Positions 33,545 to 41,770 of a DNA stretch of 64,000 nucleotides are shown here, piece after piece. The position numbers were made by a program, and so were the translations under genes. Source of the DNA: Peribacillus muralis (GTDB lineage: Bacteria; Bacillota; Bacilli; Bacillales; DSM-1321). The stretch is from the NCBI RefSeq assembly GCF_001439925.1, contig NZ_LMBV01000005.1, positions 62,001 to 126,000 on the forward strand, given 5' to 3'. The first letter of the stretch is position 1; each line of letters begins with the position of its first letter. The notes under the pieces were generated by a model. That model had not been told where the DNA came from. It ran no database searches and worked only from the letters and a program-made list of their open reading frames with translations.

Positions 33545-34201
33545 ATGAAAAACAAATCTATCCTACCTTTACACCCGCTATGGTATTTATTGCTGCTGGT
33601 GGTTACTAGTTCCATTTATTCAATCATCAATCAATCTTCAGGTCACGCTGTCGATGTTACGACTATAATAGATGGAGAGATTCCCTTTATTAAAGAATTC
33701 GTCGTTCCTTATTTACTGTGGTATCCGTATATTTATGGATTGCTGATTTACTATTGTTTCGTTGACCGGAAAAACTATTTTGTGGCATTGGGCAGTTTAG
33801 TATCGGGGAAGTTGATCTGTTTTCTTGTATATTGCCTTTGGCAGTCGACAGTCCCCCGTCCAGAAGTGGTGGGGAATGATATCTTCGCCCATTTAATGAG
33901 AGTCGTTTATAGTCATGATCAACCCGTCAACTGCCTTCCGAGTATCCATGTACTGACAACATTCATCATGATGATCATTGTCCATAAACGGAAAGAGCAG
34001 CATAAATGGGAGTATGTTGGTGTAACGGCAATGGGCACACTGATTATCTTTTCTACCCTATTCACGAAACAGCATGCCGTATTGGATGTACTCTCAGGAA
34101 TACTCCTTGCATGTGGCGTGTATGCCGCCATACAATATATGTTTCAAGCGCTATCTGCTCATCAGGCCAATCATTATCCAGCGAGGCAAATGAAAAAATG
34201 A
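33545..34201 (+). CDS. PAP2-superfamily membrane phosphatase
   Basis: A 218-residue membrane protein with about six helices and the PAP2 catalytic signature in reduced form. The K/R-x6-RP element is represented by WQSTVPRP, the second by CLPSIHVLTTF (PS-x-H), and the third by STLFTKQHAVLDVLSG, in which the His is kept but the usual SR is ST. This form is common in the inositolphosphotransferase/ceramide-phosphate-like PAP2 group. It probably acts on a membrane lipid phosphate at the outer face. A GGAG site lies seven bases upstream. It ends in a strong terminator. Confidence 0.85.
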   Translation: MKNKSILPLHPLWYLLLLVVTSSIYSIINQSSGHAVDVTTIIDGEIPFIKEFVVPYLLWYPYIYGLLIYYCFVDRKNYFVALGSLVSGKLICFLVYCLWQSTVPRPEVVGNDIFAHLMRVVYSHDQPVNCLPSIHVLTTFIMMIIVHKRKEQHKWEYVGVTAMGTLIIFSTLFTKQHAVLDVLSGILLACGVYAAIQYMFQALSAHQANHYPARQMKK

Positions 34202-34207
34202 TGAAGA

Positions 34208-34264
34208 AAAAAGCCACTGTAAAATATTCGCTCCCGTGAGCTGATGTGCTACAGTGGCTTTTTG
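34208..34264 (+). terminator. Terminator of the PAP2 gene
   Basis: AAAAGCCACTGTA pairs with TACAGTGGCTTTTT around an inner GCTCCCGTGAGC hairpin. Confidence 0.88.
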
Positions 34265-34324
34265 TGTAAAATATATTTGGGAATTTGTGTTAAAATGTAT
34301 GGAAACAGTGGAGGAGGGAAGAGC

Positions 34325-35527
34325 GTGCCTCAATATCTTAATCGAATTGCGGAAGACTTGGTTCAGGCGAAGCTGGAGAATTATTGGTCAGGTTTTGAAC
34401 TTGTTGCATACGCCTTATATGATAAGAGAAATGTTTATCTATTCAATCATCCTAAATTCAGTAACAATCCACAATACACCTATCATATCTTAAACTGGGA
34501 TGTACAGTTTACTGGGGATACAATGATTCTGTATGAAGAATATCCCACTGCAATTGTTAATTTGGATTCTTATAAAGATTATGAGGATTTATATTCCGTA
34601 TTAATTCACGAATTATTTCACGGCTATCAGTATATAAAAGATGAAAAACGGTTTCCTGATGAAATGATGGGAATCACATATCCGCTGTCACAAGAAAATG
34701 TGGAATTACGAAATCAGGAACGAACAAATCTTTATCGTGCGTTGTTGGAGCATAACACAATAAAGAAGAAACATCATCTTCATACTTTCATTGCCTTAAG
34801 GGAAAAAAGAACTGCCATGTTTGAAAAGTACCTACCCTATGAGAAATTGATCGAAACGATTGAGGGTCCCGCGTGGTATGTTGAATTAAGAGCGTACGCG
34901 GAAAAAACATTGAAAGATTACGATTTCGTACTAAAAAAGTATGCACAACAGCTAATAAACAAATATGAATCTACATCCAGTATTAGAAGGAGTTGTTATA
35001 GTTCCGGTTTGTTTATTTGTTTGTTACTGAACGAGCTTTCACCAGGATGGATGGAAAGTTTTTTTGATAGAGAAGAAACATTATATGAGCTATTAATACA
35101 GCACGCCGGTGACTATATGAAAAATACAATAACTGATGTGAAAATAAGTCCTGAAACAGTGGAAGTCGTTAATTTTGCTATAGAAAAAAGGGGGAAAGCA
35201 TTTGAAGAGTTTAATAAACAAACAGGAATCCATCTATATATTGAAGGGGAAATAACGGCTGTATCCTTTGACCCGATGAATATCACTCCTTTGGAAGGTA
35301 GGCATTTACATAAAAGCTTTATAAAAGTAAGAATGAACAATGAAGATTTTCTTATTCAACAACCAGTTATTGCCCATGTTGATGATGGTATTCATAATAT
35401 AAATAAATTACATCTGATAGTAGACAAGAAACCAATCGAAAACATTGATTCGATTATCATTGATGGTGTTGGAGAAATAAAAGGAAGATATAAGAAACAA
35501 GAAAATACATTGCATGTACTTGTTTAA
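34325..35527 (+). CDS. HExxH-motif protein of unknown function
   Basis: I do not recognise this 400-residue cytoplasmic protein. GTG 34325 follows GGAGGAGG (34310-34317). Residues about 84-101 read YEDLYSVLIHELFHGYQY, a zincin-type HExxH metal motif. A downstream helix with IEGPAWYVELRAYAEK (about 175-190) supplies Glu residues in the place expected of a third ligand in gluzincins. The N-terminal half is mixed alpha/beta and the last 130 residues (about from EGEITAVSFDPMNITPLEGRHL) look like beta-rich domain. There is no signal peptide. A peptidase is plausible but the active site assignment is inference. It is followed directly by a 560-base repeat array. Confidence 0.75.
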   Translation: MPQYLNRIAEDLVQAKLENYWSGFELVAYALYDKRNVYLFNHPKFSNNPQYTYHILNWDVQFTGDTMILYEEYPTAIVNLDSYKDYEDLYSVLIHELFHGYQYIKDEKRFPDEMMGITYPLSQENVELRNQERTNLYRALLEHNTIKKKHHLHTFIALREKRTAMFEKYLPYEKLIETIEGPAWYVELRAYAEKTLKDYDFVLKKYAQQLINKYESTSSIRRSCYSSGLFICLLLNELSPGWMESFFDREETLYELLIQHAGDYMKNTITDVKISPETVEVVNFAIEKRGKAFEEFNKQTGIHLYIEGEITAVSFDPMNITPLEGRHLHKSFIKVRMNNEDFLIQQPVIAHVDDGIHNINKLHLIVDKKPIENIDSIIIDGVGEIKGRYKKQENTLHVLV

Positions 35528-35544
35528 ATGGAATTTTATCTTCG

Positions 35545-36115
35545 ATGATAAAACAGTTTGTTTCGTAGATAACTCTCCAATTCGTAGATAAAACAGTACA
35601 TTCCGTAGATAAATCCCAAAATTCGTAGATAAACCAGTCCATTTCGCAGATAAATCTCGAATTTCGTAGATAAACCAGTCCACTTCGTAGATAAATCTCG
35701 AATTTCGAAGATAAAACAGTACAATTCGTAGATAAATCCCAAAATTCGAAGATGAAACAGTCAACTTCGTAGATAAATCTCGAATTTCGAAGATAAAACA
35801 GTCCATTCCGTAGATAAATCCCAAAATTCGAAGATAAAACAGTCCATTTCGCAGATAAATCTCGAATTTCGTAGATAAAACAGTCCATTCCGTTGATAAA
35901 TCCCAAAATTCGTAGATAAACCAGTCCAAATCGTAGATAAATCCCAAAATTCATAGATAAACCAGTCCAAATCGTAGATAAATCCCCAAATTCGAAGATA
36001 AAACAGTCCATTTCGTAGATAAATCTCTGAACTCGCAGATAAAGCAGTCCATTTCGTAGATAACTCTCCAAATTCGTAGATAAAACAGTAAGTTCAGTGG
36101 AAAGGTCTCTAAAAT
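35545..36115 (+). repeat. Array of ~14 composite 41-bp tandem repeats
   Basis: Units alternate between a 20-base half, consensus TTCGTAGATAAATCCCAAAA (or …TCTCGAAT), and a 21-base half, TTCGTAGATAAAACAGTCC plus two bases, giving a 41-bp period over about 570 bases. Copies differ by point changes (GTAG/GCAG/GAAG, ACCAG/AACAG). The same composite unit is found near 50.6 kb. The unit contains no stop codon in any minus-strand frame, so overlapping long frames (for example 35457-36071) arise; none has a ribosome site. The array fills the gap between two plus-strand genes. Confidence 0.95.
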
Positions 36116-36153
36116 TCGTACATAATAGATAGTAAATATTGTGAAATTAAGTA

Positions 36154-36208
36154 TATCTTGTATATCAGGGTATATATTTTTCATATCTATACCTTGTTAT
36201 ACAAGATA
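36154..36208. promoter_or_regulatory. Long inverted repeat before padR (candidate operator)
   Basis: TATCTTGTATA (36154-36164) and TATACAAGATA (36198-36208) are perfect inverted arms; a second pair AGGGTATA/TATACCT lies inside. The site ends 23 bases before the padR start, as expected for an autoregulated PadR promoter. Two operator copies in opposite orientation are possible. Confidence 0.7.
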
Positions 36209-36231
36209 AAGGAAGAAGTGAATCGATTTCC

Positions 36232-36570
36232 ATGTCATCAACTCAAATGCTTAAAGGGATTTTGGAGGGTTGTTTGTTAGCGATCATTAAGGAAGGGGCA
36301 GTTTACGGATACGAGCTAGCCGAGAAGCTTGGGGAATATGGGTTTGATTCGTTAAGTGAAGGAACCATTTATCCATTACTGATACGCATGCAGAAAGAAA
36401 AATTAGTCAGTACGACTTTGAAGAAGTCAACAGCGGGTCCTAGTCGGAAATATTACTACTTATCTGAAAAAGGTGAAAGCGAGCTAGAAGTCTTCATTGA
36501 CCGCTGGAACAAGCTTAGTTCAAATGTAAATAAAATAGTGAAAAACAAGGGGGAATGTGACGGTGCTTGA
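36232..36570 (+). CDS. PadR family transcriptional regulator
   Basis: A 112-residue winged-helix regulator of the short PadR class. KGILEGCLLAIIKEGAVYGYELAEKLGEYGFDSLSEGTIYPLLIRMQKEKLVST contains the recognition helix (EGTIYPLLIRM), then the wing SRKYYYLSEKGE. The C-terminal helix (FIDRWNKLSSNVNKIV) is the dimerisation element. It overlaps the next gene by 14 bases and has a long palindrome just upstream, so it probably represses its own operon. The paired HAAS-domain membrane protein is the usual companion of such PadR genes. Confidence 0.93.
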   Translation: MSSTQMLKGILEGCLLAIIKEGAVYGYELAEKLGEYGFDSLSEGTIYPLLIRMQKEKLVSTTLKKSTAGPSRKYYYLSEKGESELEVFIDRWNKLSSNVNKIVKNKGECDGA

Positions 36571-37324
36571 TGCTAACAAAACGTTATCGAAGGAAAGTCA
36601 GCTTTTTTTAGAAAACCTAAGATTGTATCTTTTTTCGAGTGGAAAGAAAACCGAAGAAGTGGAGGATATCATGGAAGAGTTAGCCGCCCATCTTTTTGAA
36701 GCGGAGAGAAATGATAAAAGTGTAGAACATATCATAGGCAGGAGTCCTAAAGAATACATGAAACTTCTTTCTGATGAAATGTCTTTTGATTATACGGGAT
36801 CACTTAAATATATATTAATTATTTTATTCGGTGCGTCTTCTTATTTGATCATTGATAAAGCTCTAAATGGAGGGATTGAATTTTCAGTTTTGGAGCTGAT
36901 TGGTTATCCTTTGGCCGGCCTTCTTTCAATAGTAGTTTATATGATATCTTTTAGGTATATGGCAAGTCATAAATTATCGATGGTAAAGCAAAGTGTACTC
37001 CTATCCGCCTTAGGATTGATCTCGATAGCGTTGTTTGCAGGTGTAATCATTATTAGTGGAATGTATAGCACATCTTTTATGAAATTTGACAATACTGGTA
37101 ACGTTATCGCTGTGATAGTGGCTATTTCGATATTCATCAGTTTATCCATATGGAGTAAAACTTGGGTTTTAATCATCATCCCCATCCTCCTTTTTGGTCC
37201 CGCCCTTATATTGGACAGTACCGATTTTCAGGAAAATGTAAAGCAGGTTCTGAGCACTGTGATAACGATGCTCGGCATAATGCTTTATTGCGGAATTACG
37301 CTCAAGAAAATAAAAAACGTGTAA
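36557..37324 (+). CDS. HAAS-domain membrane protein paired with PadR
   Basis: A 255-residue membrane protein. The first 80 residues are soluble and helical (SQLFLENLRLYLFSSGKKTE, EEVEDIMEELAAHLFEAERN, IIGRSPKEYMKLLSDEM), the pattern of the HAAS/DUF1700-1129 domain that accompanies PadR regulators. Six or so helices follow (from YILIILFGASSYLIIDKAL to VITMLGIMLYCGITL). The start GTG 36557 lies inside the end of padR; GTG 36563 is an alternative. Function is unknown; family members are thought to relay membrane or stress signals. A terminator shared with tcyP follows. Confidence 0.85.
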   Translation: MTVLDANKTLSKESQLFLENLRLYLFSSGKKTEEVEDIMEELAAHLFEAERNDKSVEHIIGRSPKEYMKLLSDEMSFDYTGSLKYILIILFGASSYLIIDKALNGGIEFSVLELIGYPLAGLLSIVVYMISFRYMASHKLSMVKQSVLLSALGLISIALFAGVIIISGMYSTSFMKFDNTGNVIAVIVAISIFISLSIWSKTWVLIIIPILLFGPALILDSTDFQENVKQVLSTVITMLGIMLYCGITLKKIKNV

Positions 37325-37331
37325 TAAATAA

Positions 37332-37372
37332 AAAAGGCACCAACCTCCTCTAGGGAAGGTTTGGTGCCTTTT
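37332..37372. terminator. Bidirectional terminator between HAAS gene and tcyP
   Basis: AAAAGGCACCAA pairs with TTGGTGCCTTTT, so it has A/T runs for both directions, between convergent stops. Confidence 0.9.
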
Positions 37373-37376
37373 CGCT

Positions 37377-38765
37377 TTACATTTCAGCTTCAACTTGCAA
37401 AGATGATTCTTCGCTGAATTGCTGCTTATCCAGGTCTCCGGTTATTTTACTTGTCAGGATACCTGAAGTCATGCTGCCGCTGACATTCACGGCCGTTCTT
37501 CCCATGTCGATCAATGGCTCGACGGAAATTAACAGTCCTGCCAAGGCGATTGGCAGGTTCATCGCCGATAATACTAGAATGGCAGCGAATGTTGCTCCAC
37601 CGCCTACGCCTGCGACCCCGAATGAGCTAATCGCTACAATGGCGATCAACATGGCAATGAAGGATGGGGTCAGCGGGTTGATGCCCACAGTTGGTGCAAT
37701 CATGACCGCTAACATGGCCGGATAAATGCCGGCACAGCCATTTTGTCCGATCGACAAGCCGAATGATCCGGCAAAGTTGGCAATTCCCTCTGATACTCCA
37801 AGTTGCTTCTGTGTTTGGATGTTCAATGGCAGAGCACCTGCACTCGTTCTTGACGTGAAGGCAAATGATAATACCGGGAAAGCTTTTTTCAAATAAACGA
37901 TTGGATTTAAACCAGCAAGCGCCAGCAATAGCAAATGGATGAGGAACATGACAATCAGGGCCACATAAGAGGCTCCGACGAATTTCCCTAATTTCAGGAT
38001 TGCGTCCAAATCACTCGTCGCTACCGTCTTCGTCATGATCGCCAAGATGCCGTATGGTGTTAAACGCAGGATCAGCGTTACGACGCGCATGGTGATGCTA
38101 TGAAATGTATCTACTATTTTTGCGAAAAATTCTGCATGCTCCGGCTGCTTTCTCTTAACCCCTAAATAGGCCATACCAAGAAATGCAGCAAAAATCACGA
38201 CGGAAATGGTTGATGTCGGACGCGCTCCGGTTAAATCAAGGAACGGATTTGCCGGAATTAATTCAAGGATTTGCTGCGGCATCGTTTTGTCCTGGATCGT
38301 ACCATATGTTTCCGATATTTGATCTCCGCGGCTTAACTCTGCTTCGCCTTGCTCGATCTGTACCGCTTCCAGGTTGAAGACAGTTGCAGAAGTGATGCCG
38401 ATGGCTGCGGCAATCGCAGTCGTTCCAAGCAGAATTCCAATAATTAAAACACTGATTTTACCGATATTGCTCGTTAGCTTCAATCTTGTAAATGCGGACA
38501 AGATCGAGATGAAAACAAGCGGCATAACGATCATTTGCAGGAACTTTACATAGCCGGAGCCTACGATGTTAAACCAATCGACTGATTTTATGATCGCGTC
38601 TGACTGTGGCTCATAGAAATACTGTAAAAGAAGTCCGAACACAATCCCTAATCCAAGCCCGGTAAAAACCCTTTTTGTAAACGAGATGTGTTTCTTATTC
38701 ATGTAAAATAAAACGCCTAAAAGAATGAGCATAATGGCAAGATTTAAAAACACGTAACCTATCAT
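37377..38765 (-). CDS. tcyP: L-cystine symporter TcyP
   Basis: A 462-residue dicarboxylate/amino acid:cation symporter very similar, as I recall it, to B. subtilis TcyP. Matching landmarks are the N-terminal helix and KRVFTGLGLGIVFGLLLQYFYEP, then GSGYVKFLQMIVMPLVFISIL, NPFLDLTGARPTSTISVVIF, SFAFTSRTSAGALPLNIQTQ (the serine-rich re-entrant loop), QNGCAGIYPAMLAVMIAP and ISSFGVAGVGGGATFAAILV. TcyP imports cystine, giving sulfur and disulfide supply. No S-box or T-box is visible upstream; control by a CymR-type repressor is possible but I see no clear site. The gene is alone on the minus strand. Confidence 0.94.
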   Translation of the reverse strand: MIGYVFLNLAIMLILLGVLFYMNKKHISFTKRVFTGLGLGIVFGLLLQYFYEPQSDAIIKSVDWFNIVGSGYVKFLQMIVMPLVFISILSAFTRLKLTSNIGKISVLIIGILLGTTAIAAAIGITSATVFNLEAVQIEQGEAELSRGDQISETYGTIQDKTMPQQILELIPANPFLDLTGARPTSTISVVIFAAFLGMAYLGVKRKQPEHAEFFAKIVDTFHSITMRVVTLILRLTPYGILAIMTKTVATSDLDAILKLGKFVGASYVALIVMFLIHLLLLALAGLNPIVYLKKAFPVLSFAFTSRTSAGALPLNIQTQKQLGVSEGIANFAGSFGLSIGQNGCAGIYPAMLAVMIAPTVGINPLTPSFIAMLIAIVAISSFGVAGVGGGATFAAILVLSAMNLPIALAGLLISVEPLIDMGRTAVNVSGSMTSGILTSKITGDLDKQQFSEESSLQVEAEM

Positions 38766-39003
38766 CTTTATTCCCCCTAATTCCGATTAACCTAATACGA
38801 ATAATGAATACTTGAAGATTATGATACATCATCGATTGCTTTTTTACCAGCAGAAAATAATTTATTTTTGACTTTTCACATAACTATTCAGGAACCGGAT
38901 TAGAAAGAACAATAAAGGGACGCTGGACAAGCTATTATCAGGAAGGAAAAGCCATTGGTTTTCTCGAATAATATATAAGGCGTTTTATTGAAAGGATGAA
39001 GAA

Positions 39004-39506
39004 ATGATGGGTATATACATTGACAGGATTAATGAACAGGATGCAAAAGAGTTATTTGCATTTGAATGTAAGAATAGACGGTTTTTCGAGCAAACGATCC
39101 AGAGCCGGGGTGATGATTATTATAACTTTGGATCGTTTGAAATCAGGCATAGGGAATTATTAAAAGAACAAGATGATGCTATGTCCTCTTTTTATTTAAT
39201 TAAGGAAGACTCAGGAAGAATCGTCGGCAGGATTAATCTGGTGGATATCGACTCAATTAAAAGTACGGCTCATGTCGGGTATCGAATCGGTGAAGCTTTT
39301 ACGAAAAAGGGGATAGCAAACAAGGCTTTACAGCTTTTGATTAAGCTGGCACCGGGGAAATGAATGTAACTCAAATACATGCAAAAACGACAACCGTCAA
39401 TATTGCCTCCCAAAAGGTATTGGTGAAGAATGGCTTTGAACGAATATCGGTTAGTGAGGATCCCAGTGAAAAGCTACCACTCTACCATTATAGAAAGAAC
39501 CTTTAG
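39004..39506 (+). pseudogene. GNAT acetyltransferase with a single frameshift
   Basis: The first frame (39004-39363) encodes IDRINEQDAKELFAFECKNR and the GNAT core YLIKEDSGRIVGRINLVDID, HVGYRIGEAFTKKGIANKAL (the acetyl-CoA loop), then stops after LIKLAPGK. The -1 frame continues with NVTQIHAKTTTVNIASQKVLVKNGFERIS and ends at 39506, which is the normal GNAT C-terminus. The break is in GGGGAAA (39354-39360): one additional G would restore a protein of about 167 residues. It is of the RimJ/RimL type that acetylates protein N-termini or small molecules. Either a recent lesion or a homopolymer error. Confidence 0.8.
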
Positions 39507-39581
39507 TGGACAGCACACCCTGGCAGCGCCTGTTACACAAAGTAGCTATATGGAGACAAAGAAATTTTAGGAGACGAAATA

Positions 39582-40417
39582 ATGAAACAAGTGATAGAAG
39601 GTACAAAATACCCGAGAACGAAGCAGTCGATCGTAGCGGATTTACGAAAAATGGGAGTCGAGCGAGGAATGACAATACTCGTCCATTCCTCCTTATCCAG
39701 AATAGGATGGGTGAATGGGGGAGCGACTGCGGTAATTCAAGCCTTAATGGAAGTTGTTACGGAAGAAGGAACCATCGTTATGCCTTCTCAATCCGTTGAA
39801 CTATCCGACCCTGCAAGATGGGAAATCCCCCTGTACCAGAATCCTGGTGGAAGGTTATTAAAGAAAGCATGCCGGCATATGACCCTCGATATACACCTGT
39901 TACTAGTGCACTGGGGCAAATAGCAGAATTGTTCAGGTCTTTCCCAGGAGTTGTAAGAAGTAATCACCCCAACTATTCCTTTACAGCGTGGGGAAAGGAT
40001 AAAAATAAGATCCTTGAGCCACATTCTTTGGCGTTTGGGCTTGGTGAACAATCTCCTTTAGGTAACCTGTATAACCGTGAATCGTATGTCCTGCAATTAG
40101 GCGCTACATTCGACAGTACTACGTGCTTCCACCTTGCTGAATATAAGATAAATTATAAAAAAGTGATACGTCTGGGCGCTCCCCTGCTAGTAGAAGGGGA
40201 ACGGGTTTGGAAGGAATATCAAGAGCTTGAATTCAGGGAAGAGCTTTTTGCGGAGATTGGCGAATCTTACAAAACAGAGCATGTATTGAAAGAGGGACAT
40301 GTAGGTTCAGCTTCTTGCCGACTTTTTTCTATTAAAGAGGCGGTGGATTTTGCTGAGAAATGGTTAAATCAGTTTGATTCCAATCAGAACGCAAAAGGGA
40401 GAAAGGATGGTTTATAA
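39582..40417 (+). pseudogene. AAC(3)-type aminoglycoside acetyltransferase with a single frameshift
   Basis: The first part (39582-39823) gives IVADLRKMGVERGMTILVHSSLSRIGWVNGGATAVIQALMEVV and EGTIVMPSQSVELSDPARWE, the start of an antibiotic N-acetyltransferase (YokD/AAC(3) family). The frame then goes astray; the -1 frame resumes with NPPVPESWWKVIKESMPAYDP and runs to 40417 with FTAWGKDKNKILEPHSLAFGLGEQSPLGNLY and TTCFHLAEYK, typical of the family. One missing A in GAAATCC (39820-39826) explains the break. A repaired protein would have about 278 residues. Its stop overlaps the next start (TAATG), implying co-translation in the intact form. Confidence 0.85.
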
Positions 40418-40875
40418 TGATAGAAGGTTTATATGAAGCCCATTTACCGGTCAAGAACTTGGCCATCTCAAAGGATTTTTATAAGAAAATAGGCTTGAAA
40501 CTAGCTTGGAGCGATGAAGATACAGCCTTCTTTTGGATCGAGGAAAACAAAAGCTGGGTCGGCTTATGGGAAGGGACGGAATATCAAATTCCCTACCATC
40601 CTTCACTACGCCATATCGCGTTTCGGGTAACTTATGAAAATATGAAACATGCATTAGCTTGGCTCCAATCCTTGCAAATTGAAGTGGTCCCTTTTGGAAA
40701 AAGGACATCCATCGAACCTTTTGTTCGTCCGCAGCAAGGAAATGCCTCCGTCTACTTTCAAGATCCGGATGGCAATAGCTTGGAATTGATGTGTTCAATC
40801 GAAGTGCCTGAAGCGTATAAGCAGATGACCGACAAGCTTTCACTGGAAGAATGGGAGAAGCTGTTGACTAGGTGA
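40417..40875 (+). CDS. VOC/glyoxalase-fold protein
   Basis: A 152-residue vicinal-oxygen-chelate protein with the paired beta-alpha-beta3 units of the glyoxalase/bleomycin resistance family. The first unit starts LYEAHLPVKNLAISKDFYKKIGL, with His in the metal position; the second has RHIAFRVTYENMKHALAWLQ and ends with VYFQDPDGNSLELMC, where the Glu is the usual last metal ligand. Such proteins are lyases, dioxygenases or drug-binding proteins. Its start overlaps the AAC(3) stop, and the neighbours are resistance-type acetyltransferases, so a detoxification function is possible. Confidence 0.85.
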   Translation: MIEGLYEAHLPVKNLAISKDFYKKIGLKLAWSDEDTAFFWIEENKSWVGLWEGTEYQIPYHPSLRHIAFRVTYENMKHALAWLQSLQIEVVPFGKRTSIEPFVRPQQGNASVYFQDPDGNSLELMCSIEVPEAYKQMTDKLSLEEWEKLLTR

Positions 40876-41065
40876 ACTTTGTAGACGAAAGGGTTCACGT
40901 TCCTGTAAACTGTAGCTGTTTAGACCCGCAAATTCGGCTTGGAACATGCTAATATTTCGCCTTTAGGGCTCAACATCAAAACATTTCGATGGAAGAGGAC
41001 GTTTGTAAAATTGCGGTTTGACCGAACAACAAGCCGGCATGGAAATGAAGCGTAGCGAAGACGAA

Positions 41066-41110
41066 GTCCCCGCATTTTTTACCGTTAAAAGCGCGGGGAC
41101 GTTTCTTTTG
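41066..41110 (+). terminator. Hairpin downstream of the VOC gene
   Basis: GTCCCCGC (41066-41073) pairs with GCGGGGAC (41093-41100), followed by GTTTCTTTT. It lies about 190 bases past the stop. The remainder of the 40876-41150 gap shows no gene I can support. Confidence 0.65.
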
Positions 41111-41151
41111 AATTGCTGTCGTTATTTTCTTATGAACAAATAAAAAAATGG

Positions 41152-41240
41152 TTGACTAATTACAAAAGAATACATATAATGTTGCTATAGCAACTATAGT
41201 TGACTTTTTACAAACATGCATATAATGTTGCTGTAGCAAC
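41152..41240 (+). promoter_or_regulatory. Duplicated promoter-operator module of the marR gene
   Basis: Two similar modules of about 47 bases follow each other. Module 1: TTGACT (41152-41157), 17-base spacer, TATAAT (41175-41180), operator GTTGCTATAGCAAC (41181-41194). Module 2: TTGACT (41200-41205), 15-base spacer, TATAAT (41221-41226), operator GTTGCTGTAGCAAC (41227-41240). The operators are perfect or nearly perfect palindromes directly after the -10 boxes and are repeated before doxX, so the MarR protein probably represses itself from both. Confidence 0.88.
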
Positions 41241-41272
41241 TATTGCGTTAACGACCAGTGGAGGTGAGAAAA

Positions 41273-41701
41273 ATGTCCTTTTCTTTTGATGATTATATAA
41301 GTATTTCCATTCATAAGACCGATTTAGCTTTTACCCAATATGTAAAGAATAAACTTGCCGCTTTCAATATTGCACCTGAGCAAAATTTAATTATTATGCT
41401 ACTCTTGAAAAATGATGGACTAACACAAATTGAATTGGCTGAGAAACTAAACAAGGATAAAACCAATATAGCCCGGATGGTTTACAACCTTGAACAGAAG
41501 GGTTTTATCAAACGATCTCCTGATGTGAATGACCGTCGTTCATTGAAGGTTTTTCTTACCGATAAAGGAAAAGAATTAAGTAATATTGTCATACCGATTG
41601 CAGAGGAATTCAACCATGTGGTAACGAAGGGCATTACAGATGAAGAATTGGAAAACTTAAAAGTATTATTAAATAAAATGCGTGAAAATTTACGTAGTTA
41701 G
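41273..41701 (+). CDS. MarR family transcriptional regulator
   Basis: A 142-residue winged-helix dimer of the MarR family. The recognition region is LTQIELAEKLNKDKTNIARMVYNLEQKGFIKRSPDVNDRRSLKVFLTDKG, with the DRR-S wing typical of MarR. There is no cysteine, so direct thiol sensing is unlikely; a phenolic or other small ligand is more plausible. ATG 41273 has GGAGGTGA at the right distance, rather than the frame-extending GTG at 41258. Operators with the same palindrome lie before this gene and before the DoxX gene, defining a small regulon of marR-doxX-DUF2798. Confidence 0.93.
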   Translation: MSFSFDDYISISIHKTDLAFTQYVKNKLAAFNIAPEQNLIIMLLLKNDGLTQIELAEKLNKDKTNIARMVYNLEQKGFIKRSPDVNDRRSLKVFLTDKGKELSNIVIPIAEEFNHVVTKGITDEELENLKVLLNKMRENLRS

Positions 41702-41717
41702 TATTTTTTGCAAAATA

Positions 41718-41731
41718 GTTGCTATAGCAAC
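41718..41731. promoter_or_regulatory. MarR operator upstream of doxX
   Basis: GTTGCTATAGCAAC, identical to the first operator of the marR gene, 40 bases before the doxX start. A separate -10-like element is not obvious, so it may control a promoter inside the marR tail or block read-through. Confidence 0.85.
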
Positions 41732-41770
41732 AAAATATGAAATGTTACTAAATTTACTGGAGGTAATAAC

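Noticed and set aside
35545..36115. CRISPR array suggested by many direct repeats
   Set aside because: Units are head-to-tail with no unique spacers, both half-units are variants of one another, and no cas genes are in the window.
38766..39003. Riboswitch (S-box) upstream of tcyP
   Set aside because: No S-box core motifs and no terminator-antiterminator pair are visible; tcyP reads the other way with an A+T-rich upstream.
40960..41150. Short frame (MEMKRSEDEVPAFF…) after the VOC gene
   Set aside because: No ribosome site and no homology known to me; the stretch contains the GTCCCCGC hairpin instead.
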